Shown here: positions 28,062-37,420 of the stretch, piece after piece
Position numbering within the stretch: the first letter of the stretch is position 1
How the letters are laid out: the number at the start of each line of letters is the position of its first letter
From: Lampropedia puyangensis
GTDB lineage: Bacteria; Pseudomonadota; Gammaproteobacteria; Burkholderiales; Burkholderiaceae_C
NCBI RefSeq assembly: GCF_004833285.1
Contig: NZ_STFG01000024.1
Span: 284-49,890 of the forward strand
Length of the DNA stretch: 49,607 bases
Reading direction: 5' to 3'
Notes under the pieces: model-generated
Told to the model about the DNA's origin: nothing
The model's input: the letters and a program-made list of their open reading frames with translations, nothing else
The model's database searches: none
Position numbers and translations under genes: made by a program

Positions 28062-28169
28062 GGTAAACCTCAGATTCAATAATGGCTACGTACTGACATT
28101 AGATAAAGCCAAAGCCATGGCTTTCAAGCGGCCTGCTGCAGAGCAAGACCGCATTCATGCGGCAATTGT

Positions 28170-29018
28170 TTAAGCGCGCTTGGCTGACTCGATTGTGTTG
28201 GCCAGTAGCATCGTGATGGTCATAGGGCCAACGCCACCTGGAACAGGCGTAATCCAGGATGCCACCTCTTTGACGCCGTCAAAGTCCACATCTCCGCAAA
28301 GCTTGCCTTCGGCGTTGCGATTCATTCCCACGTCAAGTACCACTGCACCTGGTTTCACCATGTCGGCGGTGATCAGATTGACTTTTCCTACGGCAGCCAC
28401 GATGACATCGGCTTGGCGGGTCATGGCGGCCAAGTCTGGCGTGGCGCTATGGCAGATGGTGACGGTGGCGCTGCGCCCCAGCAGCATCATGGCCATAGGC
28501 TTACCCACAATATTGCTGCGTCCAACCACAACAGCATGCTTGCCGCGCAATTCATAGCCAATGTCATCCAGCATTTTTAAACAGCCGTGGGGGGTGCAGG
28601 GCCAGAAGCCGTGCGGCAAGCCTGTCATCAAGGCGCCTGCACTGGAAATATGGAAGCCGTCAACGTCTTTCTCTGGGGCAATGGCTTCAATGACTGTGTC
28701 GGCATCAATGTGTTTGGGCAGCGGCAATTGCACCAAAATACCATGGATGTTTGGGTCTTTGTTGAGCGCGTCAATGTGGGCCAGCAATTGCACTTGTGTT
28801 GTTTCTGCCTCGAGCTTTTGTAAAACGGAATGGATTCCGGTGTCTTCGCACGCCTTGATTTTGTTGCGAACATAGACTTGGGAGGCAGGGTCCTCTCCTA
28901 CCAGTACCACGGCTAAACCGGGACGTTTGCCTTGTGCGGTTAAGGTTGCAACTTCTTCTTTGAAGCTGGCGCGGAGTTTTTTAGAGAGGGCGAGGCCATC
29001 AATGATTTGAGCTGTCAT
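28170..29018 (-). CDS. folD: Bifunctional methylenetetrahydrofolate dehydrogenase/cyclohydrolase
   Basis: FolD oxidises 5,10-methylene-THF with NADP and hydrolyses the product to 10-formyl-THF. The 282 residues include the substrate loop [14 protein letters not shown] with the catalytic Lys, [20 protein letters not shown], the dinucleotide-binding [17 protein letters not shown] and the terminal [16 protein letters not shown]. It lies between the response-regulator gene and the M3 peptidase, all on -. Confidence 0.96.
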   Translation of the reverse strand: MTAQIIDGLALSKKLRASFKEEVATLTAQGKRPGLAVVLVGEDPASQVYVRNKIKACEDTGIHSVLQKLEAETTQVQLLAHIDALNKDPNIHGILVQLPLPKHIDADTVIEAIAPEKDVDGFHISSAGALMTGLPHGFWPCTPHGCLKMLDDIGYELRGKHAVVVGRSNIVGKPMAMMLLGRSATVTICHSATPDLAAMTRQADVIVAAVGKVNLITADMVKPGAVVLDVGMNRNAEGKLCGDVDFDGVKEVASWITPVPGGVGPMTITMLLANTIESAKRA

Positions 29019-29100
29019 GGAGATAAAGCGTAGGGGTCAATGCATTTAAAAGGAGTCACCTGCAGGCAAACGCGCAATAGCAGCGGGTTGCCGCGCCAAG

Positions 29101-29124
29101 TGAAAAGCGGCCAAATGGCCGCTT
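29101..29124 (-). terminator. Terminator after the response-regulator gene
   Basis: AAGCGGCC (29105-29112) and GGCCGCTT (29117-29124) form an eight-pair stem around a four-base loop; on the minus strand it ends in TTTT. It lies about 130 bases after the regulator stop and before folD. The rest of 29019-29251 holds no gene. Confidence 0.7.
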
Positions 29125-29251
29125 GTACGAATTTTTGGGTGTGTGCCGCGTGCTTCGTGCAGATGTATTGTGCCGCACACCTGAATGACGTGCACGCATG
29201 TACCTACATCAAGTGGGTGGCATGCCCCCTGTGGTAACTGGCATAGAGCCA

Positions 29252-29887
29252 TTAGCTGGTTTTGGCTGCAGCTTGGCTGTTGCCTAAGGCGACTTTGAGC
29301 AAATCGGCAACGGTGTTGGCTCCCAATTTTTCCATGATGTTGGCGCGATGGGCTTCAACTGTTTTGATGCTGATATTGAGATCATCAGCGATTTGCTTGT
29401 TCAGTCGGCCAGCCACAATGCGTTCAAGCACTTGTGACTCTCTTGCAGTCAATTTAGCGAGCAGCGCATCTCGGGTGGCAGCTTGTTGCTGGTCAGAGAA
29501 ATTGCTCTGCGCTTGTTCCAGCATACGGGCGACTAAAGAGGTAATGGCCTCTTCATCAAACGGTTTTTGAATGAAGTCGATCGCGCCTTTTTTCATCGTA
29601 TCCACAGCCATAGGTACATCGCCGTGGCCTGTGATGATGGCAATAGGTAGCGCCGAGTTGCGTGCAACCAGCTTTTCTTGAAGTTCCAGCCCAGACATGC
29701 CATTCATGCGGATATCTGTAATCAGGCAGGCGACTTCGCGGGCGTCGTAGTGGCTCAGAAAGGCTTCGGCACTGTCAAAACAGCGTACATGAAAATCACG
29801 CCCTTCCAATAGCCATTGCAGTGAATCGCGAATCGCCTCATCGTCATCTACGATGTATACGGTGCCTTTTTTGTTGCCAATGCTCAT
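29252..29887 (-). CDS. FixJ/LuxR-type response regulator
   Basis: A 211-residue two-component regulator. The receiver domain (about 8-125) has the acidic pocket VDDDEA, the phospho-acceptor D58 in LITDIRMNG, and the Lys in IQKPFDEEA. The C-terminal LuxR helix-turn-helix (about 145-205, LTARESQVLERIVAGRLNKQIADDL..KTVEAHRANIMEKL) binds DNA. The start is ATG 29887 with GAGAG upstream; the open frame reaches further 5', overlapping the kinase gene, but MSIGNKKGTVYIVDDDE is a normal start. Its kinase lies 73 bases upstream on the same strand. Confidence 0.93.
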   Translation of the reverse strand: MSIGNKKGTVYIVDDDEAIRDSLQWLLEGRDFHVRCFDSAEAFLSHYDAREVACLITDIRMNGMSGLELQEKLVARNSALPIAIITGHGDVPMAVDTMKKGAIDFIQKPFDEEAITSLVARMLEQAQSNFSDQQQAATRDALLAKLTARESQVLERIVAGRLNKQIADDLNISIKTVEAHRANIMEKLGANTVADLLKVALGNSQAAAKTS

Positions 29888-29960
29888 AAGTCTCTCTAGA
29901 AGGTTATTAGTCAAGAAGCCTGCATCAAGGCAGTGCCACGATAGGAGAAAGAGGATGCCT

Positions 29961-32507
29961 CTAACCCAAAATCGGTTCTGGCAGGGTTTCTGTTGGATCT
30001 GCTTTTGCCGAAGAGGCCGGCAGCCAGAACGAGAACTCACAGCCTGTTACCAAGTCCCCATTGTAGAGGTTGCGAACTTGCATTTTCCCTTGATGCGACT
30101 CGACAATGCTGCGGCATAGATTCAAGCCAATGCCCATGCCGTCTTTTTTGGTTGAGTAAAAGGCATCGAAAAGCTGTTTGAGCGCGTCTTCCGGCAGTCC
30201 TGGACCTTGGTCTGTGATGGTGAAAAGAACACCACCTTGGTCTTTGCGCACATCCAGATCGATGCCGCGTTGCCCCATGGGGCGATTGGCGCTGTTGATG
30301 GCTTCTGCTGCATTTTTGAGCAAATTAATTAGCACCTGTTCAATCAAAATGGCATCGACTTCAAGCTCAGGCAAATGGGGCGCTAGATGCAGGCTCAAGC
30401 GGGCATTGTGCTTGCGAATTTCTATATTGGCCAACTCTACCGCTTCTGCTACAAGGCGCTGCGGCGTACAGATTTCCTGGTTGGAGGCACTGCGTTTGAC
30501 AAACGATCGAATGCGGTGAATCACTTGCCCTGCACGTATGGCCTGGTGCGCCGTTTTCTCCAGTGGAGGCAGCAATTGTTCGCCAGTGATGGTGCCGGCT
30601 TTGAGGCGTGAAATCATCCCGTTGGTGTAATTGCTGATAGCAGCCAGCGGCTGGTTGAGTTCATGCGCAACACTGGAGGCCATTTCCCCCATGGTCATCA
30701 GCCTGCTGACGGTTTCCATTTTTTCAACCTGCCTAGCTGCTTGGTCTTCTGCTTGCTTGCGCTTGGTGATATCGGTGGCAATCAGCATTTGCGCCAAGCG
30801 TCCATCTACCCAGTCCAGATAACGAGAGCGCACTTCCAGCCATTTACCCAGTGACTCCACGAAAATTTCTGCGCGTTCAGCATTGGCTGCAGTAATCACA
30901 TCGGTGGGCAGTCCCATCAACGCATCTTCTTCGTTGGTGTTGTCGTCTGACTCCTGGCTGTTGCTGGCACCTGCCTGGGCCAGCATTTGCAAATGCCCTT
31001 GGCTTTGCGAACCAAACCACTGGCGGTACAGGCGATTGGCGAATACAAGCTCATTGCTGCCTAGAGGTGCCACGGTGATGGAGGCATCCAATGATTCAAG
31101 CACCAGCGTAAAGCGGTCATGCGCAGCTGCCAATTGCTGGCGTATGCGATTGGGCTCTGTGATGTCATTGATCGTTGTTAGCCAGCCTGTTTGTGCGCCG
31201 CGTTCATTCATCAGTGGTGATAAGAAGATGCGGGCATCGAATGTGGTGCCATTTTTGCGGCGCATACGCAATTGCAGGCCGCCAGGGTAATGGTTACCTG
31301 CAAGCTCTGCTTGAAAGCGTTCGCTAAGTATTTCGCGGTCTTTGCGCGGCCAGTAAGGGAAGGGCGCTTTCATGCCCACCATTTCGGCCTGGCTCCAGCC
31401 AACCATGCGACTGAATGCTGCGTTGGTGTATGTGGTGGTGCCTTGCAAGTCAAGCACACGAATGCCCGTGGTCAGCGAGTTTTCAATAGCCAAACGAAAG
31501 CTCGATTCTTCTTCCAGGCGCCTTTGCGCATGCAGGCGTCTTCGGCTCAAGCGCCAGTTCATCAACAGCATGCCTGCCGTGGTGAGCCCCAAGACAACCA
31601 GCAAAATCATGATGGCACGGCGCGTAATACTGCGGTCAGACCGGTAAACGGCCGTGCTCAGTTGCAAATGATCTCCAAGAACCCCAATGGGCAAGACCAG
31701 ATGCGATGGCGCAATCACACCGGCGATATCTTTTGAAAAGGAGTTGTCTGTGCTGATGCGCTCCAGTGCTGAAGATCCAGCCACCAACGCGCCTGATTGA
31801 TTGATCAGCGCCACGGCCAAATTCGGATCTGTGTTTTGGCTCAATGCTTCATTGAGTAGCATTTGCGGCGCGTATTCAGCAATAACGGTGCCCAAGTACA
31901 CACCATTGACGCGAATGGGAATGAAGAGCCGCAGCACAGGCGGCTCGCTTTCGATACTGCCGTTCACTGCTGTATTGCTGCTTTGGCCAGTCACTGCCCA
32001 ATGCCCTTGAGGCATGTCTTTGAGGGTGACGTCTTCCCATATTTGCCCCACTATTCTGCGCAAGCGACTGGGAAGCATGGCCGATTGGTGGGTGCTGATG
32101 ACACGCTGGTGCGTATCAAACCAAGTTAGCGCGTACAGGGATAAATCTTGCGTCATCAATGCCCTGGCGCCTTGATCGAACCCTACGCCAGATGCGGGTG
32201 TCACCATGTCATAGACCAAGCGCTGCACTTCTTCCTGCTTTTTGAAGAGCTGTTCATTCAAGCGCAATGCCAGAAACTGGCTTTGCTGGTGCAGCATTTG
32301 TTCTTCACGTGCCTTTTCTTCTGTGCGCAAAAACAGGTATGCCCCCAGCAAAATCACGATAAACAGGGCCACTGTCATCAATGGAATGACATAACTCAAA
32401 CGTTCTTGTGTCCGTTGAGACAAACTTGACCACTTGCGCCATAAGGCCATACGAGCGCGCGTGCGCTGGCGATTTGGGGACGAGGGGATGGGCGTGCTTT
32501 GTGTCAT
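29961..32507 (-). CDS. Membrane sensor histidine kinase with two PAS domains
   Basis: An 848-residue kinase. A polar N-terminus of about 37 residues precedes TM1 (about 38-60), a periplasmic sensor region of roughly 235 residues, TM2 (about 297-317), a PAS domain at about 337-460 (TYTNAAFSRMVGWS, then the PAC-like WLTTINDITEPNRIR) and a second, degenerate PAS at about 462-595. The dimerisation domain holds the phospho-accepting H615 in SSVAHELNQPLAAISNY. The ATPase has N732 in LINLLKNAAEAI and G boxes DQGPGLPED and GMGIGLNLCRSI. It resembles DctB/FixL-type kinases paired with FixJ-like regulators. It diverges from aceE across 475 bases. The signal is unknown; the extracytoplasmic region resembles Cache/dCache-type sensors only loosely. 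Confidence 0.92.
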   Translation of the reverse strand: MTQSTPIPSSPNRQRTRARMALWRKWSSLSQRTQERLSYVIPLMTVALFIVILLGAYLFLRTEEKAREEQMLHQQSQFLALRLNEQLFKKQEEVQRLVYDMVTPASGVGFDQGARALMTQDLSLYALTWFDTHQRVISTHQSAMLPSRLRRIVGQIWEDVTLKDMPQGHWAVTGQSSNTAVNGSIESEPPVLRLFIPIRVNGVYLGTVIAEYAPQMLLNEALSQNTDPNLAVALINQSGALVAGSSALERISTDNSFSKDIAGVIAPSHLVLPIGVLGDHLQLSTAVYRSDRSITRRAIMILLVVLGLTTAGMLLMNWRLSRRRLHAQRRLEEESSFRLAIENSLTTGIRVLDLQGTTTYTNAAFSRMVGWSQAEMVGMKAPFPYWPRKDREILSERFQAELAGNHYPGGLQLRMRRKNGTTFDARIFLSPLMNERGAQTGWLTTINDITEPNRIRQQLAAAHDRFTLVLESLDASITVAPLGSNELVFANRLYRQWFGSQSQGHLQMLAQAGASNSQESDDNTNEEDALMGLPTDVITAANAERAEIFVESLGKWLEVRSRYLDWVDGRLAQMLIATDITKRKQAEDQAARQVEKMETVSRLMTMGEMASSVAHELNQPLAAISNYTNGMISRLKAGTITGEQLLPPLEKTAHQAIRAGQVIHRIRSFVKRSASNQEICTPQRLVAEAVELANIEIRKHNARLSLHLAPHLPELEVDAILIEQVLINLLKNAAEAINSANRPMGQRGIDLDVRKDQGGVLFTITDQGPGLPEDALKQLFDAFYSTKKDGMGIGLNLCRSIVESHQGKMQVRNLYNGDLVTGCEFSFWLPASSAKADPTETLPEPILG

Positions 32508-32982
32508 GTAGATCTGTTGTTGCAGCAGTCGTTGTCTCAGTAGTGCCTTGCCAATGTAGTTACTGTTTGGTGCACGAAGTGATTGTGAAGGCTCCGCGTA
32601 ATCTCTGCTGTCATTTCGTGAACGTTAGCCGCTTAAATAACAGCACTTGAAATTTAAATTTCATATTATAAAAATAGAAATCTTAATTTGAAAAAATGTC
32701 ATTCTCGTGCGACACTCCGCATGTTCCAGTAAAGCGTCAAGTTGATGTCAAAACCACAGGCTACAGTTGCTGAGGTCGTTTTGTGGTGCCCGATAGCTAG
32801 GCAGATGCGTATTCCTTTGTGGGGATTTCCTCTGTCACGGTGCCGTGTTGGAACGGAGTAGATTCATTGCAGAGCAATCGGGGAAGGTAAGCCCAATAGG
32901 GCAGAAAGGGCGGAAATGGACCGCCTGATTCTCCGCTGAGCGCCTGCAAGCAATGGTTTCAACCCCTTGGAGACTTATACAA
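32508..32982. promoter_or_regulatory. Divergent control region, sensor kinase / aceE
   Basis: The 475-base gap is AT-rich on the kinase side and holds a 16-base perfect palindrome TGAAATTTAAATTTCA at 32648-32663, a candidate operator. On the aceE side, 32909-32936 can fold two mutually exclusive ways: GGCGG/CCGCC (32909-32913 with 32921-32925) or GCGGA/TCCGC (32910-32914 with 32932-32936). TTGGAGAC ahead of ATG 32983 is the aceE ribosome site. No gene is seen. Confidence 0.5.
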
Positions 32983-35694
32983 ATGAGTACGACTGACAAA
33001 GATGCAGCCGCGCGCCAGGCTGCGGATATCGATAACCAAGAAACCCGCGAATGGCTGGACGCTTTGTCCGCCGTCATTGACCGCGAGGGCGCTGAGCGCG
33101 CACATTTCTTGATTGAGCAAATGCTTGAGCTGGCGCGTCAGAACAGCATTGATCTGCCGTTTTCAGCCAATACGGGCTATGTCAACACGATTGAGCCTAC
33201 ACAAGAGGCGCGTTGTCCTGGCAATATTGCGATTGAAAAGCGCTTGCGCGCATACATGCGCTGGAACGCCATGGCCATGGTCGTGCGCGCCAACCGTATC
33301 AATCCTGCCGACGGCGGCGATTTGGGTGGCCATATCGGCTCCTTCGCATCTGTGGCCAGCATGTTTGGTGCCGGTTTTAACCACTTCTGGCATGCCGCTA
33401 ACGAAAACCATGGCGGTGATTTGCTTTACATCCAAGGCCATAGCGCCCCAGGCATTTACGCCCGAGCCTTCCTGGAAGGCCGCTTGAGTGAAGAGCAATT
33501 GGATAACTTCCGTCAGGAAGTCGATGGCAAGGGGCTCTCAAGCTACCCACACCCTAAATTGATGCCGGAGTTCTGGCAATTCCCGACCGTATCGATGGGC
33601 TTGGGCCCGTTGATGGCGATTTACCAAGCCCGTTTCCTGAAGTATTTGCACGCTCGCGGCATTGCTAATACCGAAAACCGTAAGGTTTGGGTGTTCTGCG
33701 GTGATGGTGAGATGGACGAACCAGAATCGTTAGGCGCTATCAGTTTGGCTGCGCGTGAGAACTTGGACAATCTCGTGTTCGTGGTGAACTGCAACCTGCA
33801 GCGTCTCGATGGCCCGGTGCGCGGCAATGGCAAAATCATCCAAGAGCTTGAGGGCGAGTTCCGTGGTTCAGGCTGGAACGTGATCAAATTGCTGTGGGGC
33901 TACGGCTGGGATGAGTTGTTGGCGCGAGACAAGAGCGGTAAGCTCAAACAGCTGATGATGGAAACGCTTGATGGCGATTACCAAGCCATGAAGGCCAATG
34001 ATGGCGCCTTTGTGCGCAAGAATTTCTTTGGCAAGTACCCAGAAACGGCCAAGTTGGTTGAGCACATGACCGACGAAGAAATTTTTGATTTGCGCCGTGG
34101 TGGCCATGAACCAGCCAAGGTATATGCCGCATTCCATGCTGCGCACAATAACAATACGGGGCAGCCAACCGTGTTGTTGGTGAAAACCGTTAAAGGTTAC
34201 GGCATGGGCAAGGCCGGTGAAGGTAAAAATACCGTTCACCAAACCAAGAAGCTCAGTGACGAAGACATCAAGTACATTCGTGACCGCTTCAATATCCCAA
34301 TTCCTGACAGCGAACTGGACAAAATTCCGTACTACAAACCAGCGGAAGACACGCCAGAAATGCGCTACCTGCATGAGCGTCGTGAAGCGTTGGGTGGTTA
34401 TTTGCCTAAACGCCGCCCACAAGCGGAAGAGCAATTCACTGTGCCCGCGTTGGAGACTTTCAAGGCGGTTTTGGAACCCACAGCGGAAGGCCGTGAAATC
34501 TCTACGACTCAGGCGTATGTTCGCTTCCTGAACACGTTGTTGCGCGATCAGGCACTGGGCCCACGCGTGGTGCCGATTTTGGTGGATGAGGCTCGTACTT
34601 TCGGTATGGAAGGCTTGTTCCGCCAAATCGGGATTTACAACCCCAAAGGCCAGTTGTATACGCCTGTCGATAAAGACCAGGTGATGTACTACAAAGAGGA
34701 CAAAGCCGGTCAAATTCTGCAAGAAGGCATCAACGAAGCCGGCGGTATGGCCAGCTGGATTGCGGCTGCCACGTCGTACTCGACGAACAACCGCATCATG
34801 ATTCCGTTCTATGTGTATTACTCCATGTTCGGCTTCCAGCGTATTGGTGACTTCGCATGGGCAGCTGGCGACATGCAGGCGCGCGGCTTCTTGCTGGGTG
34901 GCACTTCTGGCCGTACCACATTGAATGGTGAAGGCTTGCAGCATGAAGATGGCCACAGCCATATCTTGGCAGGCACGATTCCGAACTGTATTAGCTATGA
35001 CCCAACTTTTGCGCACGAAGTCGCCGTCATCATGCAAGACGGTTTGAAGCGCATGGTCGAGAAGCAAGAGAACGTGTTCTATTACATCACCTTGCTGAAC
35101 GAAAACTACGCCATGCCTGGCTTGACTGCAGGCACCGAAGCGCAAATTCTCAAAGGCATGTACTTGCTCCAGCCTGCTGCAGAAGGCAAAGCACATCGCG
35201 TGAATTTGCTGGGTTCCGGCACCATTTTGCGTGAGTCAATGGCAGCGAAAGAGCTGCTCGAATCCGAATGGAATATTGCAGCAGATGTGTGGAGCTGCCC
35301 AAGCTTTAACGAGCTGACTCGCGATGGCCAAGATGTCGATCGCTGGAATTTGCTGCATCCCACAGAAACAGCGAAGAAATCGTTTGTGGAAGAGCAACTC
35401 TCTAAAACCAGTGGCCCCGTAATTGCTTCTACTGATTACATGAAGAACTATGCGGAGCAGATTCGCCAGTTCATTCCAAAAGGTCGTAGCTATAAGGTAC
35501 TGGGCACTGACGGTTTTGGTCGCAGTGACTTCCGCTACAAACTGCGTGAGCACTTTGAGATCAATCGCCACTACATCGTGGTTGCAGCGCTCAAATCACT
35601 GGCTGATGAAGGTGCAATCCCAGCTGCGAAAGTCGCTGAGGCTATTGCCAAATACGGCATCAAGACCGACAAGATCAACCCTCTGTACGCGTAA
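32983..35694 (+). CDS. aceE: Pyruvate dehydrogenase E1 component
   Basis: The homodimeric thiamine-diphosphate E1 that decarboxylates pyruvate and passes the acetyl group to E2. The 903-residue length is typical. It shows [22 protein letters not shown] near 110, the ThDP motif [30 protein letters not shown] near 240-280, and [21 protein letters not shown] near 640-660. ATG 32983 follows TTGGAGAC; an in-frame ATG at 32953 would add ten residues unlike the family. It heads aceE-aceF-lpdA, with 34 bases to aceF. Confidence 0.97.
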   Translation: MSTTDKDAAARQAADIDNQETREWLDALSAVIDREGAERAHFLIEQMLELARQNSIDLPFSANTGYVNTIEPTQEARCPGNIAIEKRLRAYMRWNAMAMVVRANRINPADGGDLGGHIGSFASVASMFGAGFNHFWHAANENHGGDLLYIQGHSAPGIYARAFLEGRLSEEQLDNFRQEVDGKGLSSYPHPKLMPEFWQFPTVSMGLGPLMAIYQARFLKYLHARGIANTENRKVWVFCGDGEMDEPESLGAISLAARENLDNLVFVVNCNLQRLDGPVRGNGKIIQELEGEFRGSGWNVIKLLWGYGWDELLARDKSGKLKQLMMETLDGDYQAMKANDGAFVRKNFFGKYPETAKLVEHMTDEEIFDLRRGGHEPAKVYAAFHAAHNNNTGQPTVLLVKTVKGYGMGKAGEGKNTVHQTKKLSDEDIKYIRDRFNIPIPDSELDKIPYYKPAEDTPEMRYLHERREALGGYLPKRRPQAEEQFTVPALETFKAVLEPTAEGREISTTQAYVRFLNTLLRDQALGPRVVPILVDEARTFGMEGLFRQIGIYNPKGQLYTPVDKDQVMYYKEDKAGQILQEGINEAGGMASWIAAATSYSTNNRIMIPFYVYYSMFGFQRIGDFAWAAGDMQARGFLLGGTSGRTTLNGEGLQHEDGHSHILAGTIPNCISYDPTFAHEVAVIMQDGLKRMVEKQENVFYYITLLNENYAMPGLTAGTEAQILKGMYLLQPAAEGKAHRVNLLGSGTILRESMAAKELLESEWNIAADVWSCPSFNELTRDGQDVDRWNLLHPTETAKKSFVEEQLSKTSGPVIASTDYMKNYAEQIRQFIPKGRSYKVLGTDGFGRSDFRYKLREHFEINRHYIVVAALKSLADEGAIPAAKVAEAIAKYGIKTDKINPLYA

Positions 35695-35728
35695 ATCAGC
35701 GCTACGTTCGTGATAAGGAGATAACACA

Positions 35729-37402
35729 ATGGCACTGATAGACGTGAAAGTCCCTGACATTGGCGACTTCGATGAAGTGGCGGTGATTGAGGTTTTGGTG
35801 AAAGTGGGCGATACGGTGAAAGCCGAACAAAGCCTGATTACGGTGGAGTCTGACAAAGCCTCCATGGAGATTCCTTCCAGCCACGCGGGGGTGGTCAAGT
35901 CCATCTCCGTCAAATTGGGTGATAAAGTCAAACAAGGCTCGGTGATTGTTCAGGTTGAAGCAGAAGGTGCGGCTGATGCGGCTGCACCTGCCTCGGCGGC
36001 CCCAGCACCTGCGACTGCAGCCCCTGTTGCCGCCGCGCCTGTGCATGCACCCGCTAGCGCTCCTGCGGCCAAAGCAGCAGGCCCTGTAGAAGTGCGCGTG
36101 CCCGACATCGGTGACTTCAGCGATGTGGCGGTGATTGAGATTCTGGTCAAGGCAGGCGATACCGTGAAAGAGGAGCAAAGCCTGATCACGGTTGAGTCTG
36201 ATAAAGCCTCGATGGAAATCCCTTCCAGCGCAGCTGGCGTGGTCGAGTCCCTCGCCATTAAGGTGGGCGACAAAATCAACAAAGGCGACTTGGTTGCCGT
36301 TTTGCAAGGCGTAGCAGGGGCAGCCGCTTCTGCCGTGGCTCCCGCTCCAGCAACAGTAGCCGCCCCCGTGGCCGCGCCTGTTCAGGCTTCTGCAGCGGTT
36401 AGTGCAGCACCAGCTGCAGTGGCCAATGTGCCGGCGCACCAGCCCACCACAACACCAGCGAGCAACCAGTTGCCACATGCATCGCCTTCGATTCGCAAGG
36501 CCGCACGTGAATTAGGCGTGCCGCTGGCAGAAGTCAAAGGCAGTGGCAGCAAAGGCCGTATCACGCTGGATGATTTGCAAAATTTCGTCAAAGCTGTCAT
36601 GAGCGGCTCTGTGCGCACTGCAGCGCAAGGCGCAGCCCCTGCTGCTGGCGGCTCCGGCGTAGGGTTGGATTTGCTGCCTTGGCCGAAAGTGGATTTCACC
36701 AAGTTCGGCGAAGTGGAAGCCAAGCCGCTGTCGCGCATCAAGAAAATTTCTGGCGCTAATTTGTCGCGCAACTGGGTGATGATTCCTCATGTCACCAACA
36801 ATGAGGAAGCCGACATCACTGAGTTGGAAGCGCTGCGCGTGCAGCTCAATGCAGAAAATGCCAAAGCCAAGAGCGATGTGAAGTTCACGATGCTGGCTTT
36901 CTTGATCAAGGCCTCGGTGGCTGCGCTCAAGAAGTTCCCCGAGTTCAATACCAGCTTGGATGGCGATAACCTCGTCTACAAGAAGTACTACAACATTGGT
37001 TTTGCTGCGGATACACCCAATGGCTTGGTCGTACCGGTGATTAAAAATGCAGACCAGAAAAGCTTGAGCCAAATCGCACTGGAGATGACGGAGCTCTCTG
37101 GAAAAGCACGTGCAGGCAAGTTGAGCCCCGCAGAAATGACTGGCGGTTGCTTCTCCATTTCGTCTTTGGGCGGGATTGGTGGCACCAGCTTCACGCCGAT
37201 CATCAACGCGCCCGAAGTGGCTATTTTGGGTGTCAGCCGCTCAGCCATGAAACCCGTATGGAATGGCAAAGAGTTCGAGCCCCGCTTGATGTGCCCGCTG
37301 TCACTGTCGTATGACCATCGCGTGATCGACGGCGCTTCAGCTGCGCGTTTTAACGCTTATTTGGCACAAGTGCTGGCGGACTTCCGCCGCGTTCTGCTGT
37401 AA
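35729..37402 (+). CDS. aceF: Dihydrolipoamide acetyltransferase, E2 of pyruvate dehydrogenase
   Basis: The 557-residue E2 core. Two lipoyl domains carry [12 protein letters not shown] with lipoyl lysines K43 and K159, joined by Ala/Pro-rich flexible linkers. A peripheral-subunit-binding domain follows (ASPSIRKAARELGVPLAEVKGSGSKGRI near 250-277), then the catalytic domain ending with the active-site SYDHRVIDGASAARF. AAGGAGAT precedes the ATG. The first lipoyl domain is nearly the same as that at the N-terminus of the downstream E3. Eighteen bases separate aceF from lpdA. Confidence 0.97.
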   Translation: MALIDVKVPDIGDFDEVAVIEVLVKVGDTVKAEQSLITVESDKASMEIPSSHAGVVKSISVKLGDKVKQGSVIVQVEAEGAADAAAPASAAPAPATAAPVAAAPVHAPASAPAAKAAGPVEVRVPDIGDFSDVAVIEILVKAGDTVKEEQSLITVESDKASMEIPSSAAGVVESLAIKVGDKINKGDLVAVLQGVAGAAASAVAPAPATVAAPVAAPVQASAAVSAAPAAVANVPAHQPTTTPASNQLPHASPSIRKAARELGVPLAEVKGSGSKGRITLDDLQNFVKAVMSGSVRTAAQGAAPAAGGSGVGLDLLPWPKVDFTKFGEVEAKPLSRIKKISGANLSRNWVMIPHVTNNEEADITELEALRVQLNAENAKAKSDVKFTMLAFLIKASVAALKKFPEFNTSLDGDNLVYKKYYNIGFAADTPNGLVVPVIKNADQKSLSQIALEMTELSGKARAGKLSPAEMTGGCFSISSLGGIGGTSFTPIINAPEVAILGVSRSAMKPVWNGKEFEPRLMCPLSLSYDHRVIDGASAARFNAYLAQVLADFRRVLL

Positions 37403-37420
37403 TCGGGAAGGAGACTACTG

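Noticed and set aside
28107-28169. Palindrome and short stems between folD and the M3 peptidase gene
   Set aside because: AAAGCCATGGCTTT and a six-pair stem are present but short, without T tracts; no function can be supported.
33868-35196. 442-codon open frame on the minus strand inside aceE
   Set aside because: It is wholly antisense to conserved aceE codons, has no family resemblance and no ribosome site; open antisense frames are common in such genes.
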